Source: Nitrososphaera sp. (GTDB taxonomy: Archaea > Thermoproteota > Nitrososphaeria > Nitrososphaerales > Nitrososphaeraceae). From it: a DNA stretch of 64,000 nt. The stretch covers positions 43,529-107,528 of the forward strand of contig JBDUUL010000012.1 in NCBI GenBank assembly GCA_039938515.1. The letters are read 5' to 3'. This document shows, piece by piece, positions 43,961-53,212 of this stretch (positions within the stretch are counted from its first letter, which is position 1; each line of letters starts with the position of its first letter). The translations under genes were made by a program, and so were the position numbers. The notes beneath the pieces were generated by a model that had not been told where the DNA came from, searched no databases, and saw only the letters and a program-made list of their open reading frames with translations.

Positions 43961-45573
43961 GCCCGCATCAACTCGTTCCTTGTAAGGCGTGCCGCAAGCA
44001 CCTTTCCAGGCACAGCAACATAATCCGGCACCCCTACGCCGACTGCAATCATTGCCGACCTGCGCTCTGCATGCGGTGAGAAAGCCTCCGTTACCGCCTC
44101 GTCGTAAAACGTCGAGCCCGAGGCTCCGAGAGCGAGCGAATACGCCGAGAGGTAAATTTTTCCTGCAGTCACTCCGGCTTCAAACTGTGCAGCCCTGTAT
44201 CCGCGGTTTCCAACCGAGTCAAGAACGCCGGCTAGATCGCACATGAGAAAGAAAACCGCACTTGCGTCAGCAAAAAGGGGCTGGTTCAGGCACAGGTATC
44301 CGGACAAGCTTCTGCTCGAGGATTCATTCATGGGCTTCAGCTGCCGGACCGAATTTGCGGTCCTGTCGTAAAAGTAGGTACCTGGCCCGAGGCCGTCAAC
44401 AAAGTTTGCAATAAAATACACGTCGGTCACGCTTGCAGCTCTAAATGGCATAAAGTCGAGAGGCACCCCCCTGGTAGAGGTGTATAGTACGTTTAGCAGT
44501 GCGTCGGACGAAACCGGGCGGTGAGCAAACCTTCGGGTCGAGCCCCGACGCAGGATTGTTTCTCCGATGGTGAGTGATTTTATGTCCACGGTCTGCTGGG
44601 CACCAAGTTGGGGGCCCATTTTCATGGATTGCTTCCAGGCGTTTACCTCCCCGGGCGTGGAAAGCGACGACGCATCATTAATCTGCCAGATCTCCGGATA
44701 GTCTGCTTCGGACCTTGACACCGGGAGCGATTTTGGCGCCTCTATTTGCACAGCCTCGCTCGGCTGACCAGAAGGGGCGGCCGTCATGTTGCTCAAGGCC
44801 GCGATGGGCGCAAGCGCGATCGCAGCTTCCTTTCTGTCCTGAAGAAGCAGCATCTCGTTAACCGCCTTGTCAACAAAGCCCATCGCCAGTTCTGTCGAGA
44901 AGCCTTCCGAGGCACACAGTGCAAGTAGGTTCGCAGCCATGACGCCAGAGTCCCAGAACCAGTGCCTGTATGACCTCGCCCGGTACTTCCAGGTGTTTCT
45001 CCAAGCAAGCGAAGTAAAAGCAATAGTCGCAGGGCTCGACCCTATGCGCTGATTTGCGCCGGCTGCCAAGGCAAGATTTGCCCTCCAATCACCTGCCCGT
45101 AGCAGGGTCAAGGAAAACTCGCCGGGGCAAAAGTGGTAGATGCCGGCGGCAAGCCTGTCTGCGCCCTCACCGATATCTCGGCATATCACATACATCTCTA
45201 TCGGGTATAGTGCCCCGGTCGCAGAGGCCGCGCGCATGTAGTAAGTCCCAGCATCAAATTTCATGGCCCTCGTCACGCCGCCGGTGAAAAAGAGAAGCCG
45301 TGCAAGCGAACTAATGCCCAGTCTAGCCCGTGGATTTCCCGACAGGTCATCGCGGATACAGACCAGAGAATTTGATTCCGGGGAGCCGATATCGTCCGGA
45401 AGAGGTATTGATTGGATGTCAGGGTACACCTTGAACGGCCGCGGCCGGTCGTTCCAGTCCATGTAGTGGCGGGAAACCTGGCTGCTTCCCTCTGCATGCA
45501 TTGTATCTTCATGGTATTCCAGTGCGAACTTGGTATTTCGGTTTAGAGTGCCGCCATCAGCATCCGAGTGCAA
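43957..45573 (-). CDS. SagB/ThcOx-type nitroreductase-fold oxidoreductase, duplicated domain
   Basis: 538 residues. The N-terminal EYHEDTMHAEG...HYMDWNDRPRPFKVYPD matches the SagB/ThcOx family opening. Two tandem nitroreductase-like FMN domains follow, the first with LARLLFFTGGVTRA and ASATGALYPIEMYVI, the second with ILRRGSTRRFAHRPV and PHAERRSAMIAVGVGVPD. In bacteria SagB-type enzymes oxidise azolines in RiPP toxins, but no YcaO cyclodehydratase or precursor peptide is nearby. The actual substrate is unknown. Confidence 0.87.
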   Translation of the reverse strand: MHSDADGGTLNRNTKFALEYHEDTMHAEGSSQVSRHYMDWNDRPRPFKVYPDIQSIPLPDDIGSPESNSLVCIRDDLSGNPRARLGISSLARLLFFTGGVTRAMKFDAGTYYMRAASATGALYPIEMYVICRDIGEGADRLAAGIYHFCPGEFSLTLLRAGDWRANLALAAGANQRIGSSPATIAFTSLAWRNTWKYRARSYRHWFWDSGVMAANLLALCASEGFSTELAMGFVDKAVNEMLLLQDRKEAAIALAPIAALSNMTAAPSGQPSEAVQIEAPKSLPVSRSEADYPEIWQINDASSLSTPGEVNAWKQSMKMGPQLGAQQTVDIKSLTIGETILRRGSTRRFAHRPVSSDALLNVLYTSTRGVPLDFMPFRAASVTDVYFIANFVDGLGPGTYFYDRTANSVRQLKPMNESSSRSLSGYLCLNQPLFADASAVFFLMCDLAGVLDSVGNRGYRAAQFEAGVTAGKIYLSAYSLALGASGSTFYDEAVTEAFSPHAERRSAMIAVGVGVPDYVAVPGKVLAARLTRNELMRA

Positions 45574-45731
45574 GATATGAGCCGGCTACCTAAAAGACGC
45601 CACAGAATTTATTTCAACCCCTTTGCAACCTGATTCCTTCATGTCAGTTGGCTGACTGTATACGATTAGACAAGCAGAAATCCATAACCTGACTCAGAGA
45701 AAAAGAGTCAAGGAAGCACAGCTGAAGGCGT

Positions 45732-46589
45732 TTGCTACAGGCACCAAAAAGTACTACTGAAGAGGCCGCCCTAAGGAGGAGAATTATTCTGGTTTTGACG
45801 GTCGCGGTGGTAGGTATCGGAGCAGTCGTTTCTGCAAATCCATTTGGAATTATTGACAGCTTTGTATCAACCAGCGTAACGGCTGGAATTGCCACGACGA
45901 TTTCAGTGATCGTGTCGGTACGGCAGCGCGGCAGTGGACTCTTTGGAAAGACCCATGTAGCGTTATCGTTGGGGCTTGCCTGCTGGCTTGCAGGACAGGC
46001 AATATGGGGTTATGAAACATTTACCGCCGGACGCGAGCCTTCGCAATCCTCCGTTGCAGATATTCCATGGCTTGTGCTTTATGCTTTCTTTGGATACTAC
46101 ATTTTCAGGATGTACAGGTACTTTGGCAGGACTGTATCAAAGTATAACATTGTGCTCGTGGCAGGACTAGTGGCCGCGCTTACAACCAATACCGTGTACA
46201 ATGCGTTCGTGTCATATGAGAGCAGTTTGAAGGAAGGCTCATCGGCCCGAGACGTTCCTGACGTGACCACGGCTGTTGTCAGGTCCATCTATCCATTACT
46301 TGACGCCGTCATTGTCATTCCGGCTCTGCTCCTTGTGATTACGCTGCGAAGGGGCCTCCTTACATATACTCCCTGGCTATTTTCATCGTCTGCACTCGTG
46401 CTAATGGCCGCAGCCGACATGCTTTTCACAAACATGGCGCTTCTTGACAGGATGGACCTTTCCAAATTCGCATACTCGCTGTACCACGCAGGCAACCTTG
46501 CCTTTGCCGGCGGACTGTACTGGTATAACCGCTTTGTGATTTACAACGAAAAGAGAGTAATGGAAGAGTTCCAGAAGCAGAACAGGTAG
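45732..46589 (+). CDS. Multi-pass membrane protein, unknown function
   Basis: 285 residues from a TTG start, with about seven hydrophobic segments: near 17-35, 48-62, 77-95, 112-128, 140-158, 193-212 and 222-240, and a short amphipathic end. The Trp/Tyr-rich motif WLAGQAIWGYETFTAG and a C-terminal FAGGLYWYNRFVIYNEKRVMEEFQKQ recall 7TM sensor modules in thaumarchaea, but no kinase domain is attached. No family is firmly recognised. Confidence 0.7.
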   Translation: MLQAPKSTTEEAALRRRIILVLTVAVVGIGAVVSANPFGIIDSFVSTSVTAGIATTISVIVSVRQRGSGLFGKTHVALSLGLACWLAGQAIWGYETFTAGREPSQSSVADIPWLVLYAFFGYYIFRMYRYFGRTVSKYNIVLVAGLVAALTTNTVYNAFVSYESSLKEGSSARDVPDVTTAVVRSIYPLLDAVIVIPALLLVITLRRGLLTYTPWLFSSSALVLMAAADMLFTNMALLDRMDLSKFAYSLYHAGNLAFAGGLYWYNRFVIYNEKRVMEEFQKQNR

Positions 46590-46670
46590 CCGGGTCACCA
46601 GCTGATAGCGCGCAGAGACTAATGATATCCCGTCAGGGTTAAGTACGGGCACTTATCTCATGTTGTCGGC

Positions 46671-47039
46671 TTGAAGTTTGAAAAGCTCGATCCGGTTGCC
46701 GTTGAAAAGTTCAACAGCATTGCGCCCGGTAAGGGACAGGGAGTCGAGGAGCGCAAAATGTTCGGTTATCCCTGCAGGTTCCTAAACGGCAACATGTTCC
46801 TGGCACTTCATAACAATGGCGTGATTCTCCGATTGTCCGAAGCGGACAGGGCGAATATCTCAAAACACGGGGCAAGGCCGTTTGAGCCTATGCCTGGCAG
46901 GGTGATGAAAGAGTACGTAGCGCTGCCGGAGGATATGTTCAGCAGACAGCGGCTAAAGCCCTGGATTGAAAAGTCACTAGACTACGCCAGCAGCCTTGCG
47001 CCCAAGGCAAAGAAGTCAGCAAAGCCAAGGAGAGCATAA
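46671..47039 (+). CDS. TfoX N-terminal domain-like protein
   Basis: 122 residues. RKMFGYPCRFLNGNMFLALHNNGVILRL is characteristic of the TfoX/Sxy N-terminal domain, and FEPMPGRVMKEYVALPEDMF continues it. A basic tail (KKSAKPRRA) ends the protein. In bacteria TfoX regulates competence; stand-alone archaeal members have no known role. The start is TTG at 46671. Confidence 0.82.
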   Translation: MKFEKLDPVAVEKFNSIAPGKGQGVEERKMFGYPCRFLNGNMFLALHNNGVILRLSEADRANISKHGARPFEPMPGRVMKEYVALPEDMFSRQRLKPWIEKSLDYASSLAPKAKKSAKPRRA

Positions 47040-47042
47040 ATC

Positions 47043-47207
47043 CTAGATGGCGGCGGTTTTCAGGCACGTTTCGCAGTATCGCCGGAGTACAAGTATGCCT
47101 CCTATCTCAAAGTACGCCTCCAGAGAGGCAACTTTTGAACAGTCATGGCAGGCAGGCGGATTTCTGAGCGTTATTCGGCGAACTTCAAGTTGGTTGGTCA
47201 AGGCCAT
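47043..47207 (-). CDS. Small two-CxxC zinc ribbon protein
   Basis: 54 residues from the internal ATG at 47207. It has CHDC and CETC separated by 25 residues, with a beta-like ASLEAYFEIGGILVLRRY between. A paralogue of the same size and pattern (CYDC...VHVVRRYCNNC) lies at 56615-56788, which supports this as a real gene. Zinc binding is likely; the function is unknown. Confidence 0.65.
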   Translation of the reverse strand: MALTNQLEVRRITLRNPPACHDCSKVASLEAYFEIGGILVLRRYCETCLKTAAI

Positions 47208-47586
47208 TGGGACTGAATCCTGTTTGCAGATATCTGCTTGAAGGAGTTCTTTTCTCCAATACAACAATCCATAAAATGTGACGGCAGCGTGTTGACCGAG
47301 CCGATTAAATCAGCAGTCTTATTGGCTATCCAGAATGACATTTTGTAACACTATGCGAAGCAAGCTTTTAGCTCTTTGACTTTCAAAATGAAATCTTGCC
47401 ATCAAGAACTATAATTTTCTTAACTTTAGTGGCGTGCGGGCAGCGCATGCGCGTTGGGCATCTAAAGTTTATCCCAAAAACCGTCCCTATGACGATTGTT
47501 GAACTGCAATATTCATTTTAATTCCAAAACGTGACGAACTATCAACTAAAATACTCAAACTAAAAAACCAAGGAATTGTGAGACTG
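47208..47586. other. AT-rich intergenic region at the change of DNA character
   Basis: About 380 bases without a convincing frame. GC content falls here compared with the genes before it. A perfect GCGCATGCGC palindrome lies near 47448-47457. Tail of the coiled-coil gene follows. Confidence 0.5.
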
Positions 47587-49140
47587 CTAGCCAGATTTCG
47601 ATTCAGGAGAATCAGAATTTACGTCTGAACTCTTTGCAGCTGATCGGAGACTTGCGGCATCTCTGCTGAGTTTAGAAACGACCAACTTTTTCAATACATG
47701 TATAACTGTTGCAACTTCATGCTCCCCGTTTGATGCTCTTATTAGTTCATCAAACGCCTCTTCAAGTAATTGACTCGCCGCATCGAAATGATTAGCCGCT
47801 ATTTCCTTAGCTTCTTCTTGCAGCATTTGCTTTACCATAGACGAGGGCAACATTACCTCCTGTTCTTTCTTAGATGTCTTGTCAGCACTGACGTTAACTA
47901 AATTTTGCTCTTCCTGGTGAACATTGTCATTAGTCGCTAGCTTATCAATGCTCGATGGCTCGGACTTTAACGTCGTGTTTGGGCCATCAGTCTTCTCTTC
48001 GAGCGATGCAGATTTATTGATAAGGTATCGGTGACTGGCGTTCCACTCTCGCAGTAAGTCACCGTATAGCGGAAGTCCCAAAAACTTCTGAAACATCTCC
48101 GTCTCAAACACTGTATTTGCAATTATTCGATATGCCGTTTGGGGTGGAACTCTTTCAATTATCAATTGTTTCAAGTCATTTATCTTCTCTTTCAATTGCT
48201 TAATTTCTTGAGTGCAGGTTGCTCCATCTTTTCTGTCATTGTCATTGCTTTTCGAAATGCCTTCAACTAGTTTGGTTATTGCTTCTGCTAGCTTGTCAAT
48301 CTTTGATTCGAGAGTCGCAATTCTCTCTACGAGTGTTTTCTCTAATTGATTTGCATTGGTTTGACGGGAAGACTCGCTAGTTGTTTCATTGATAATTCTC
48401 TTTTCTTGTTCTGCAGGAATGCCGACTGTACGAATGTCATTTTGTGCTTGATAATATCGTTGATGGGCAGAATTCCAGATTTGGAGTCCGATTCCAACAC
48501 TGGTAGCTGGGTCAATTCCACTTTCAGAAAGCATTTTATCCAGTGCACGAGCTTCTTGAAAAAATATTCTCTGTTCTCTTACGCATTTTGCAATCCACTT
48601 CCAAATGCTGGCATCCTTATCTATGGCAAGTGGCTCTAGGATTGATTCAGCCTTGGTAGATGGTTTTTCTGGCTCTTTTGCTGGTTGTTGAATTAAAGGT
48701 GGATTCTTTGGTGTTTCATTATTCTCGGCAGCACCCGAACAGCGCGCTCTCCTACCGCGCTTTTTACCGTTTGCTATTTGCTGTACCTGCTCCCATTCTT
48801 TTGGATGCTGGGCAATGTATGTGCGCTTGAGCAGTTCTGATTCTGCCATGTCCATCTGTCTGCCAACTGCAAACGAATAGAGCTCCCTGCTATTGCTTTT
48901 ATTGATAAAATGCAGGCACCTGTCTCTGCCACCGTGGGTAAGGTAGTATCTCTCTTTTTGAAGCGGCCTGATTTTGAATTGGTTTGTATTAACCAGGTCC
49001 TGAATAGACGGGCTGGCTCCTACCGGGAATACACGCTTGGTCGTGTCATCGGGGGCTTTTTCAGGACGGGACAGGATAGGAATCTGGCTCATTGACTTTG
49101 AGCGAAACGGCATTCCAGTTGCTATATTTCCGAGATACAA
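47587..49140 (-). CDS. Large coiled-coil protein with a basic patch
   Basis: 517 residues from a TTG start, with a TATA-like TGTTATATTCAA at about 49168-49179. N-terminal 125 residues: a possible folded domain (RYYLTHGGRDRCLHFINKSNSRELYSF) ending in a basic patch KKRGRRARC. Then a Pro/Glu-rich linker, a conserved-looking helical block (ASIWKWIAKCVREQRIFF...YYQAQNDIR), a coiled coil (about 270-330), and a charged Ser/Lys-rich C-terminal third. Base composition is lower in GC than the backbone. No family is recognised; nucleic-acid binding is a guess. Confidence 0.7.
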   Translation of the reverse strand: MYLGNIATGMPFRSKSMSQIPILSRPEKAPDDTTKRVFPVGASPSIQDLVNTNQFKIRPLQKERYYLTHGGRDRCLHFINKSNSRELYSFAVGRQMDMAESELLKRTYIAQHPKEWEQVQQIANGKKRGRRARCSGAAENNETPKNPPLIQQPAKEPEKPSTKAESILEPLAIDKDASIWKWIAKCVREQRIFFQEARALDKMLSESGIDPATSVGIGLQIWNSAHQRYYQAQNDIRTVGIPAEQEKRIINETTSESSRQTNANQLEKTLVERIATLESKIDKLAEAITKLVEGISKSNDNDRKDGATCTQEIKQLKEKINDLKQLIIERVPPQTAYRIIANTVFETEMFQKFLGLPLYGDLLREWNASHRYLINKSASLEEKTDGPNTTLKSEPSSIDKLATNDNVHQEEQNLVNVSADKTSKKEQEVMLPSSMVKQMLQEEAKEIAANHFDAASQLLEEAFDELIRASNGEHEVATVIHVLKKLVVSKLSRDAASLRSAAKSSDVNSDSPESKSG

Positions 49141-49891
49141 GAGCCAGCATGTCAGGTTATTTTGACTATTGAATATAACATGTATGCTATAATCATGTTA
49201 TACTAATATGAATAAAGCCAGGCTGAAGGCAAGCAGAGCCGGCCTTCTCTGTGACGCTGGATAGGCAGGCTTGAATATAACGTCTTTGAACAAATTTGAT
49301 AATTAGACTCTGAACTTGCAGTCTACATCCGCCGCGAAATGCGTAGGTACCAATGGTCACAAGACTGCCGTCCTTTCCGCGGACTCGGGCGACTGAGAAG
49401 CGGTTCGTAAATCCAATAGTTGATGCGGATTACCAACACACTTGGCTCATGTGTGCCAAGGGCGGATCAAATTCTGGTATTACCGTTGTTCTCTGTGGTT
49501 TCGAGTGAGTGCTTCAAGACTTCTGGATTACTAGTACTAACAATATCATGACGAGAATGAAAGGACTCTAAACCCAACCTCATCATTGCGACAGAGGGCA
49601 CGCTGAAATAATTGAATAGCCAGTCGCCCCTGAGGCCGGTGTATCAGAGTCTTACTTTTTCCACATTTTGGCATTCACACACAAGCGGTTCTAATTCCGT
49701 ACTCTATCCTTCACTTCCATTCGCCCACTGTTGGGAGTCCAGCTTTCGCAACCTATTAGACACTTTACTTCTCAGGTAGGCCATCAAAAATGCTTATTGC
49801 GCTACACCTTATTCAAATCCCGAGAGGGAAATAATTACAAAATACTGATAATCGTTATTGGTCCGTCTGAGAGCTTTATTTACTCGCCGTC
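49141..49891. other. Long gene-poor stretch
   Basis: About 750 bases. The first 80 bases hold the promoter of the coiled-coil gene. One frame at 49353-49508 (51 residues) has no recognisable motif. An inverted repeat CTTGGC...GCCAAG (49441-49460) could form a small hairpin. No homology-like signal otherwise; likely decayed DNA. Confidence 0.45.
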
Positions 49892-50005
49892 ATGAGCAGC
49901 GACGAGAATTGAAACCTGGTTAATTGTAGCACCTGCCAGTGGGACGTATCGCTTCCTCGCCGACGAGGCGGGTCTGCGTCATGTCCAATTTGTGGCTCTT
50001 CATAA
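49892..50005 (+). pseudogene. Possible broken zinc-ribbon gene with an in-frame TGA
   Basis: ATG at 49892 opens MSSDEN, then TGA at 49910-49912, and the same frame continues as NLVNCSTCQWDV...ASCPICGSS to a TAA at 50003. The CSTC and CPIC pairs look like a real ribbon, so the frame was probably once a 37-residue protein. The match is short and could be chance. Confidence 0.35.
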
Positions 50006-50112
50006 CCATACCATTAAGCAAATACTAGTGGCACACCATGGACATTAGCAACAAGGCCGTCGAGATTGGATTTACAAAGGAATAAAAGCTGAAGGCAAAG
50101 CCTGTTCTGCGA

Positions 50113-50217
50113 GGGATCGTAGTCTAGCTTGGTCTAGGATGTCAGAGGCTTCCACTTTCGTGGCCGCCGACGAGCCTGGGGCGCTGGAGATCGTGGGTTC
50201 AAATCCCACCGATCCCA
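50113..50217 (+). tRNA. tRNA-Pro (GGG) with an intron at position 30/31
   Basis: Acceptor GGGATCG (50113-50119) pairs with CGATCCC (50210-50216), with A73 at 50217 and no encoded CCA. D arm GTCT/GGAT, T arm GTGGG-TTCAAAT-CCCAC. The anticodon stem is TCAG (50142-50145) plus C31 (50175), pairing with GCTGG (50183-50187); loop CTGGGGC gives anticodon GGG. The 29 nt between G30 and C31 (50146-50174) do not fit the cloverleaf and are an intron within the anticodon stem, a non-canonical site. Confidence 0.88.
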
Positions 50218-50220
50218 CTA

Positions 50221-50664
50221 CTTTCTTGGGGATATATACAGGGATGGCAAAAGAGCCCTAACTAATGGGCTACTAGTACGGGCTAATGGGTGTGAAAGCC
50301 AGACAGTAGTCTAGCGAAAGCATGGAGAGAGGGTGAAGACCGTGGGCATGTGAGAAGACGGGAAGTAAATGGAGCCATAAAGTGTGGAATGAGAGTGGCT
50401 AACAGGATGGAGTCGTGGATATGTGTGAAAACTGTGGTAAGGAGACCAGAGTGAAGGCGTTAAGCTGGGTGTAATAGATTGGATTGTAGGCAGGGAATTG
50501 GCGGTAGTGGTAATAATATGCAGATAGTCTCATGCTTACAGCTACACGTGTGCGGTTGTAGGCTGGTCAATCAATCTAGGGTGAACAAATTCACGTCTTT
50601 TTGAGCCGAGTCCAATCAAACGCAGCGATAACTATTCATTCTTAGCTCTGCAGATTATTAGGAG
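50221..50664 (+). other. Purine-rich, apparently non-coding tract after tRNA-Pro
   Basis: A TATA-like GGATATATAC lies at 50233-50242. The following stretch (about 50270-50510) is strongly G/A-rich on this strand, with few C or T, has no frame above 60 residues, and has no tRNA or rRNA features I recognise. It could be a non-coding RNA beginning near 50262. The last 130 bases are of normal composition and precede the propeller gene. Confidence 0.4.
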
Positions 50665-52017
50665 TTGCTACAGAGTCAAGCACTCTTCACGGCTACTCTG
50701 TTGGGATTGATTCTAGGTGCAGCTCTTGTAGCCGCGTTTGAAATAATGTGGGATTCTTTAGTTGCCCCTCAAGCGAATTTGCCTAGTATGCTGCCCATCA
50801 CAGTACATGGTGTCACTACAAACAAGACCGGCTTTATTGATAAGGCAAATGAAACTCTATTTCTTGCCCGATTATCCAATGAAAATGCACCCTATGTTGT
50901 CAAAGCAGTTACCCCCGTAGACACCAATTTCCAATTAGTTACCTTTTCCAAAATTCTATACAATGGCAGTTACTCAAAGCCCGTAACCTTGAGCAACAGC
51001 AGCGCTAATTCATGGTATCCTATTACTACCAGCTCGGGCGATAATGTGTATGTATTTTGGGGAGCAGTCATTGAACTCCCAAATGGCGACTACTACTACC
51101 AGCTACATTATGCCGTAAGCAATGACGCAGGCAAGACCTTTGTCAAGGACATTGATTTGAGCAATACTAATGAGCCTGCTGATAGACCTGCGATTGCCGC
51201 AGTTGACAATAAGGTATTTGTGGCATGGGAGGAGAGATCCTCCGGCATCTACAAGATTCTATTGCGTTATAGCGGCGATAGCGGCAGGACCTTTAGCAGC
51301 ATCATACCAATTAGCGATAGTACACTTGATTGCCGAGATCCAGCAATAGCTTATGCCCAAGGTCACCTTTTTGTTGCATGGACTGAAACGGGCAATTATA
51401 CATCTGCAATAAAGTATCGAGAACTGGATTATCAAGAGCGAAATGGGACGTTTTCAATAGCACATACGGGCAACATAGGGCTACTTAGCGCAGGAAATGA
51501 CGTTTCAGACAATCCACAGATAGCGATAACCAAAGACGGCAGAAACATATACTCGGCATGGAGCGCTGCAATACCGCAATACTTTGAGGGTCATCGTTTG
51601 AACCTTTTGAAACAGAAAATGCCCTCTCCGCAAATTGATTTTAGGTCAAGCAATGACGGCGGCTATACTTGGAACAGCATTAAAGGCGTAAGCACAACAC
51701 CGCAACAATTCGGGGCTTTTACCCTCGGAGTAAACGGCGATGCGGTTCACGTAATATGGTACGCGTATGTGTCGATGTCGACCCCTGGACAAGCTTCATT
51801 TTATACTCACAGCCGAGATGGAGGTCAGACCTTTACTCGACCATATGCTGTCAACCCGGGTCCACTCGGAGCTTCGGAGTTGATGTTAGTATCCGGAAGT
51901 ACAGTCTATATCAGCTGGGATAATGGAGTAACAGCAACCAGGGCATTTGTCGTGAGTTATGATGACGGAGATACCTTTACAAATTTGCTAAAAGATCAGA
52001 CGTCTCCTCACGCTTGA
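50665..52017 (+). CDS. Secreted Asp-box beta-propeller protein (sialidase-like fold)
   Basis: 450 residues from a TTG start, with an N-terminal membrane anchor or signal (FTATLLGLILGAALVAAFEI). Five Asp-boxes of the form S-x-D-x-G-x-T-F/W are visible: SNDAGKTF, SGDSGRTF, SNDGGYTW, SRDGGQTF and SYDDGDTF. This predicts a six-bladed propeller outside the cell. The sialidase catalytic Arg triad is not evident, so a binding or structural role is more likely than glycosidase activity. Confidence 0.85.
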   Translation: MLQSQALFTATLLGLILGAALVAAFEIMWDSLVAPQANLPSMLPITVHGVTTNKTGFIDKANETLFLARLSNENAPYVVKAVTPVDTNFQLVTFSKILYNGSYSKPVTLSNSSANSWYPITTSSGDNVYVFWGAVIELPNGDYYYQLHYAVSNDAGKTFVKDIDLSNTNEPADRPAIAAVDNKVFVAWEERSSGIYKILLRYSGDSGRTFSSIIPISDSTLDCRDPAIAYAQGHLFVAWTETGNYTSAIKYRELDYQERNGTFSIAHTGNIGLLSAGNDVSDNPQIAITKDGRNIYSAWSAAIPQYFEGHRLNLLKQKMPSPQIDFRSSNDGGYTWNSIKGVSTTPQQFGAFTLGVNGDAVHVIWYAYVSMSTPGQASFYTHSRDGGQTFTRPYAVNPGPLGASELMLVSGSTVYISWDNGVTATRAFVVSYDDGDTFTNLLKDQTSPHA

Positions 52018-52182
52018 GTCACTTGTTGAGCAGCACTGGTCTTGTCGATTTGGGCATAACACAAGAAACTTAATGATGCAAGCAATTACAAGCTGATGGC
52101 AGACATATGCGAAACCTTTTGCGGCTAATGAGCTGTGATAGCGCAGTCAAGATTAAACATAACCTGCCGGCATTTAGCGCCT

Positions 52183-52404
52183 ATGTCAACACGTGAAGAA
52201 CGCATCAATCAGCTTGTGTATTATCTGCGGGCAACCATGAAAAATGAACCGGGTTGCACTATCCAAAGAATTTTGACGCTGGCTGACGAATTCTTAAAAA
52301 GCAGGTGGGAAATATCGCCGGGCACCCGCAAGAAGTATCTGGATACAGTTTCGGCGATATTACGCTATGAACTTCAAGTCCACAGTGCTAAAAGTAGAGT
52401 TTGA
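52183..52404 (+). CDS. Small hypothetical helical protein
   Basis: 73 residues from the internal ATG at 52183. Charged helices (REERINQLVYYLRATMKNE, IQRILTLADEFLKSRW, TRKKYLDTVSAILRYELQ) suggest a small helical bundle, perhaps a DNA-binding domain. The frame continues after the TGA as a Cys-containing stretch to 52540 (see findings). No family is recognised. Confidence 0.6.
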   Translation: MSTREERINQLVYYLRATMKNEPGCTIQRILTLADEFLKSRWEISPGTRKKYLDTVSAILRYELQVHSAKSRV

Positions 52405-52637
52405 CAAAGCACATATCACAAACTAGCAGACTGTATTGGGAATAGATGCAGATGCTGTGATTTGGAGGACATGTTTATGGTCATGACAAAGACTGAAAAT
52501 CGAGATTATCTTAGAGTAGCACAAAATAGATAGAGGTAGAAATCGACATTACTCTCAAGACTGTTACCAGATGGCTGTCATTACGAAGCGCAATAACCTA
52601 ATTGCCGTACAAAACTGCAAAAGAAAGGTAAGGAGAA
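52405..52637. other. Intergenic region with a possible gene remnant
   Basis: Directly after the TGA at 52402-52404 the same frame stays open for about 40 codons and includes CIGNRCRCC and a charged helix, but no good start codon. Either a remnant or an in-frame extension. The rest holds no convincing gene. Confidence 0.35.
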
Positions 52638-53075
52638 TTATAGGTTCCCCAACAGTTCGCCTAGACCGCCTTCTTTTTTCGGCTGGCTATTTCCTCCAAA
52701 TCCAGACAGCATGCCGCCAAGATTCATTCCCTGATTGTCGGCATAATTTGTAAATGCGGAGTGCATTGCTTCAGGGTTGTTGTTTGTATGCTCTTTCATA
52801 AACTCAACTGCCTGCTGTATGTATTGCCTTGCCTGATTGTCGTCCTGTAGGCCAGTGCTGCTTTTTATTTGCTGTACCAGCTGGTGGTCAGGGTTATTTG
52901 CAGTCTCGGTCTGTATCTGGTTAAGCGCCGTATTCATGGAGTCCTTGTTTTGGCCTCGTGAATGTAGAAAGCTGCCGATGCCGCGGTTCATCATATTCTG
53001 CATTGCATAACCCATGATTGATCCAATGACGCTTCCGGCTATCGACTGTCCCATGCCGCTTCTCTGTGAGAACAT
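52638..53075 (-). CDS. Hypothetical Gly/Asn/Gln-rich protein
   Basis: 145 residues. N-terminus: a Gly/Ala/Met-rich, mildly hydrophobic segment (GQSIAGSVIGSIMGYAMQNMM) that might be an amphipathic or membrane-associated helix. Middle: helical Gln/Asn-rich blocks (LNQIQTETANNPDHQLVQQIK, ARQYIQQAVEFMKEH). C-terminus: GGMLSGFGG and GGLGELLGNL. A TATA-like TCTTTTATTC lies about 35-43 nt upstream. Function unknown. Confidence 0.65.
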   Translation of the reverse strand: MFSQRSGMGQSIAGSVIGSIMGYAMQNMMNRGIGSFLHSRGQNKDSMNTALNQIQTETANNPDHQLVQQIKSSTGLQDDNQARQYIQQAVEFMKEHTNNNPEAMHSAFTNYADNQGMNLGGMLSGFGGNSQPKKEGGLGELLGNL

Positions 53076-53212
53076 GGACGTGAGGGTGCTTATGCTCAGT
53101 AACAGTGGCTAGAATAAAAGATATTTAGCAATTGCAGAAAAATATGCTATAATGTCGATATTTTATCGCAATCCAGCAAACATTACACTGCCGATGTGCC
53201 TAGATGTGATTT

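Noticed and set aside
49353..49508. 51-residue plus-strand frame
   Set aside because: No motif and no convincing TATA at the right spacing.
50146..50174. Apparent anticodon loop CTTCCAC suggesting tRNA-Gly(TCC)
   Set aside because: No matching anticodon stem forms; the Pro(GGG) reading with a 30/31 intron gives full pairing.
49801..50217. Possible attachment-site repeat of the tRNA-Pro 3' end
   Set aside because: The shared TTCAAATCCC near 49812 is only the common T-loop consensus; no longer direct repeat or integrase was found.
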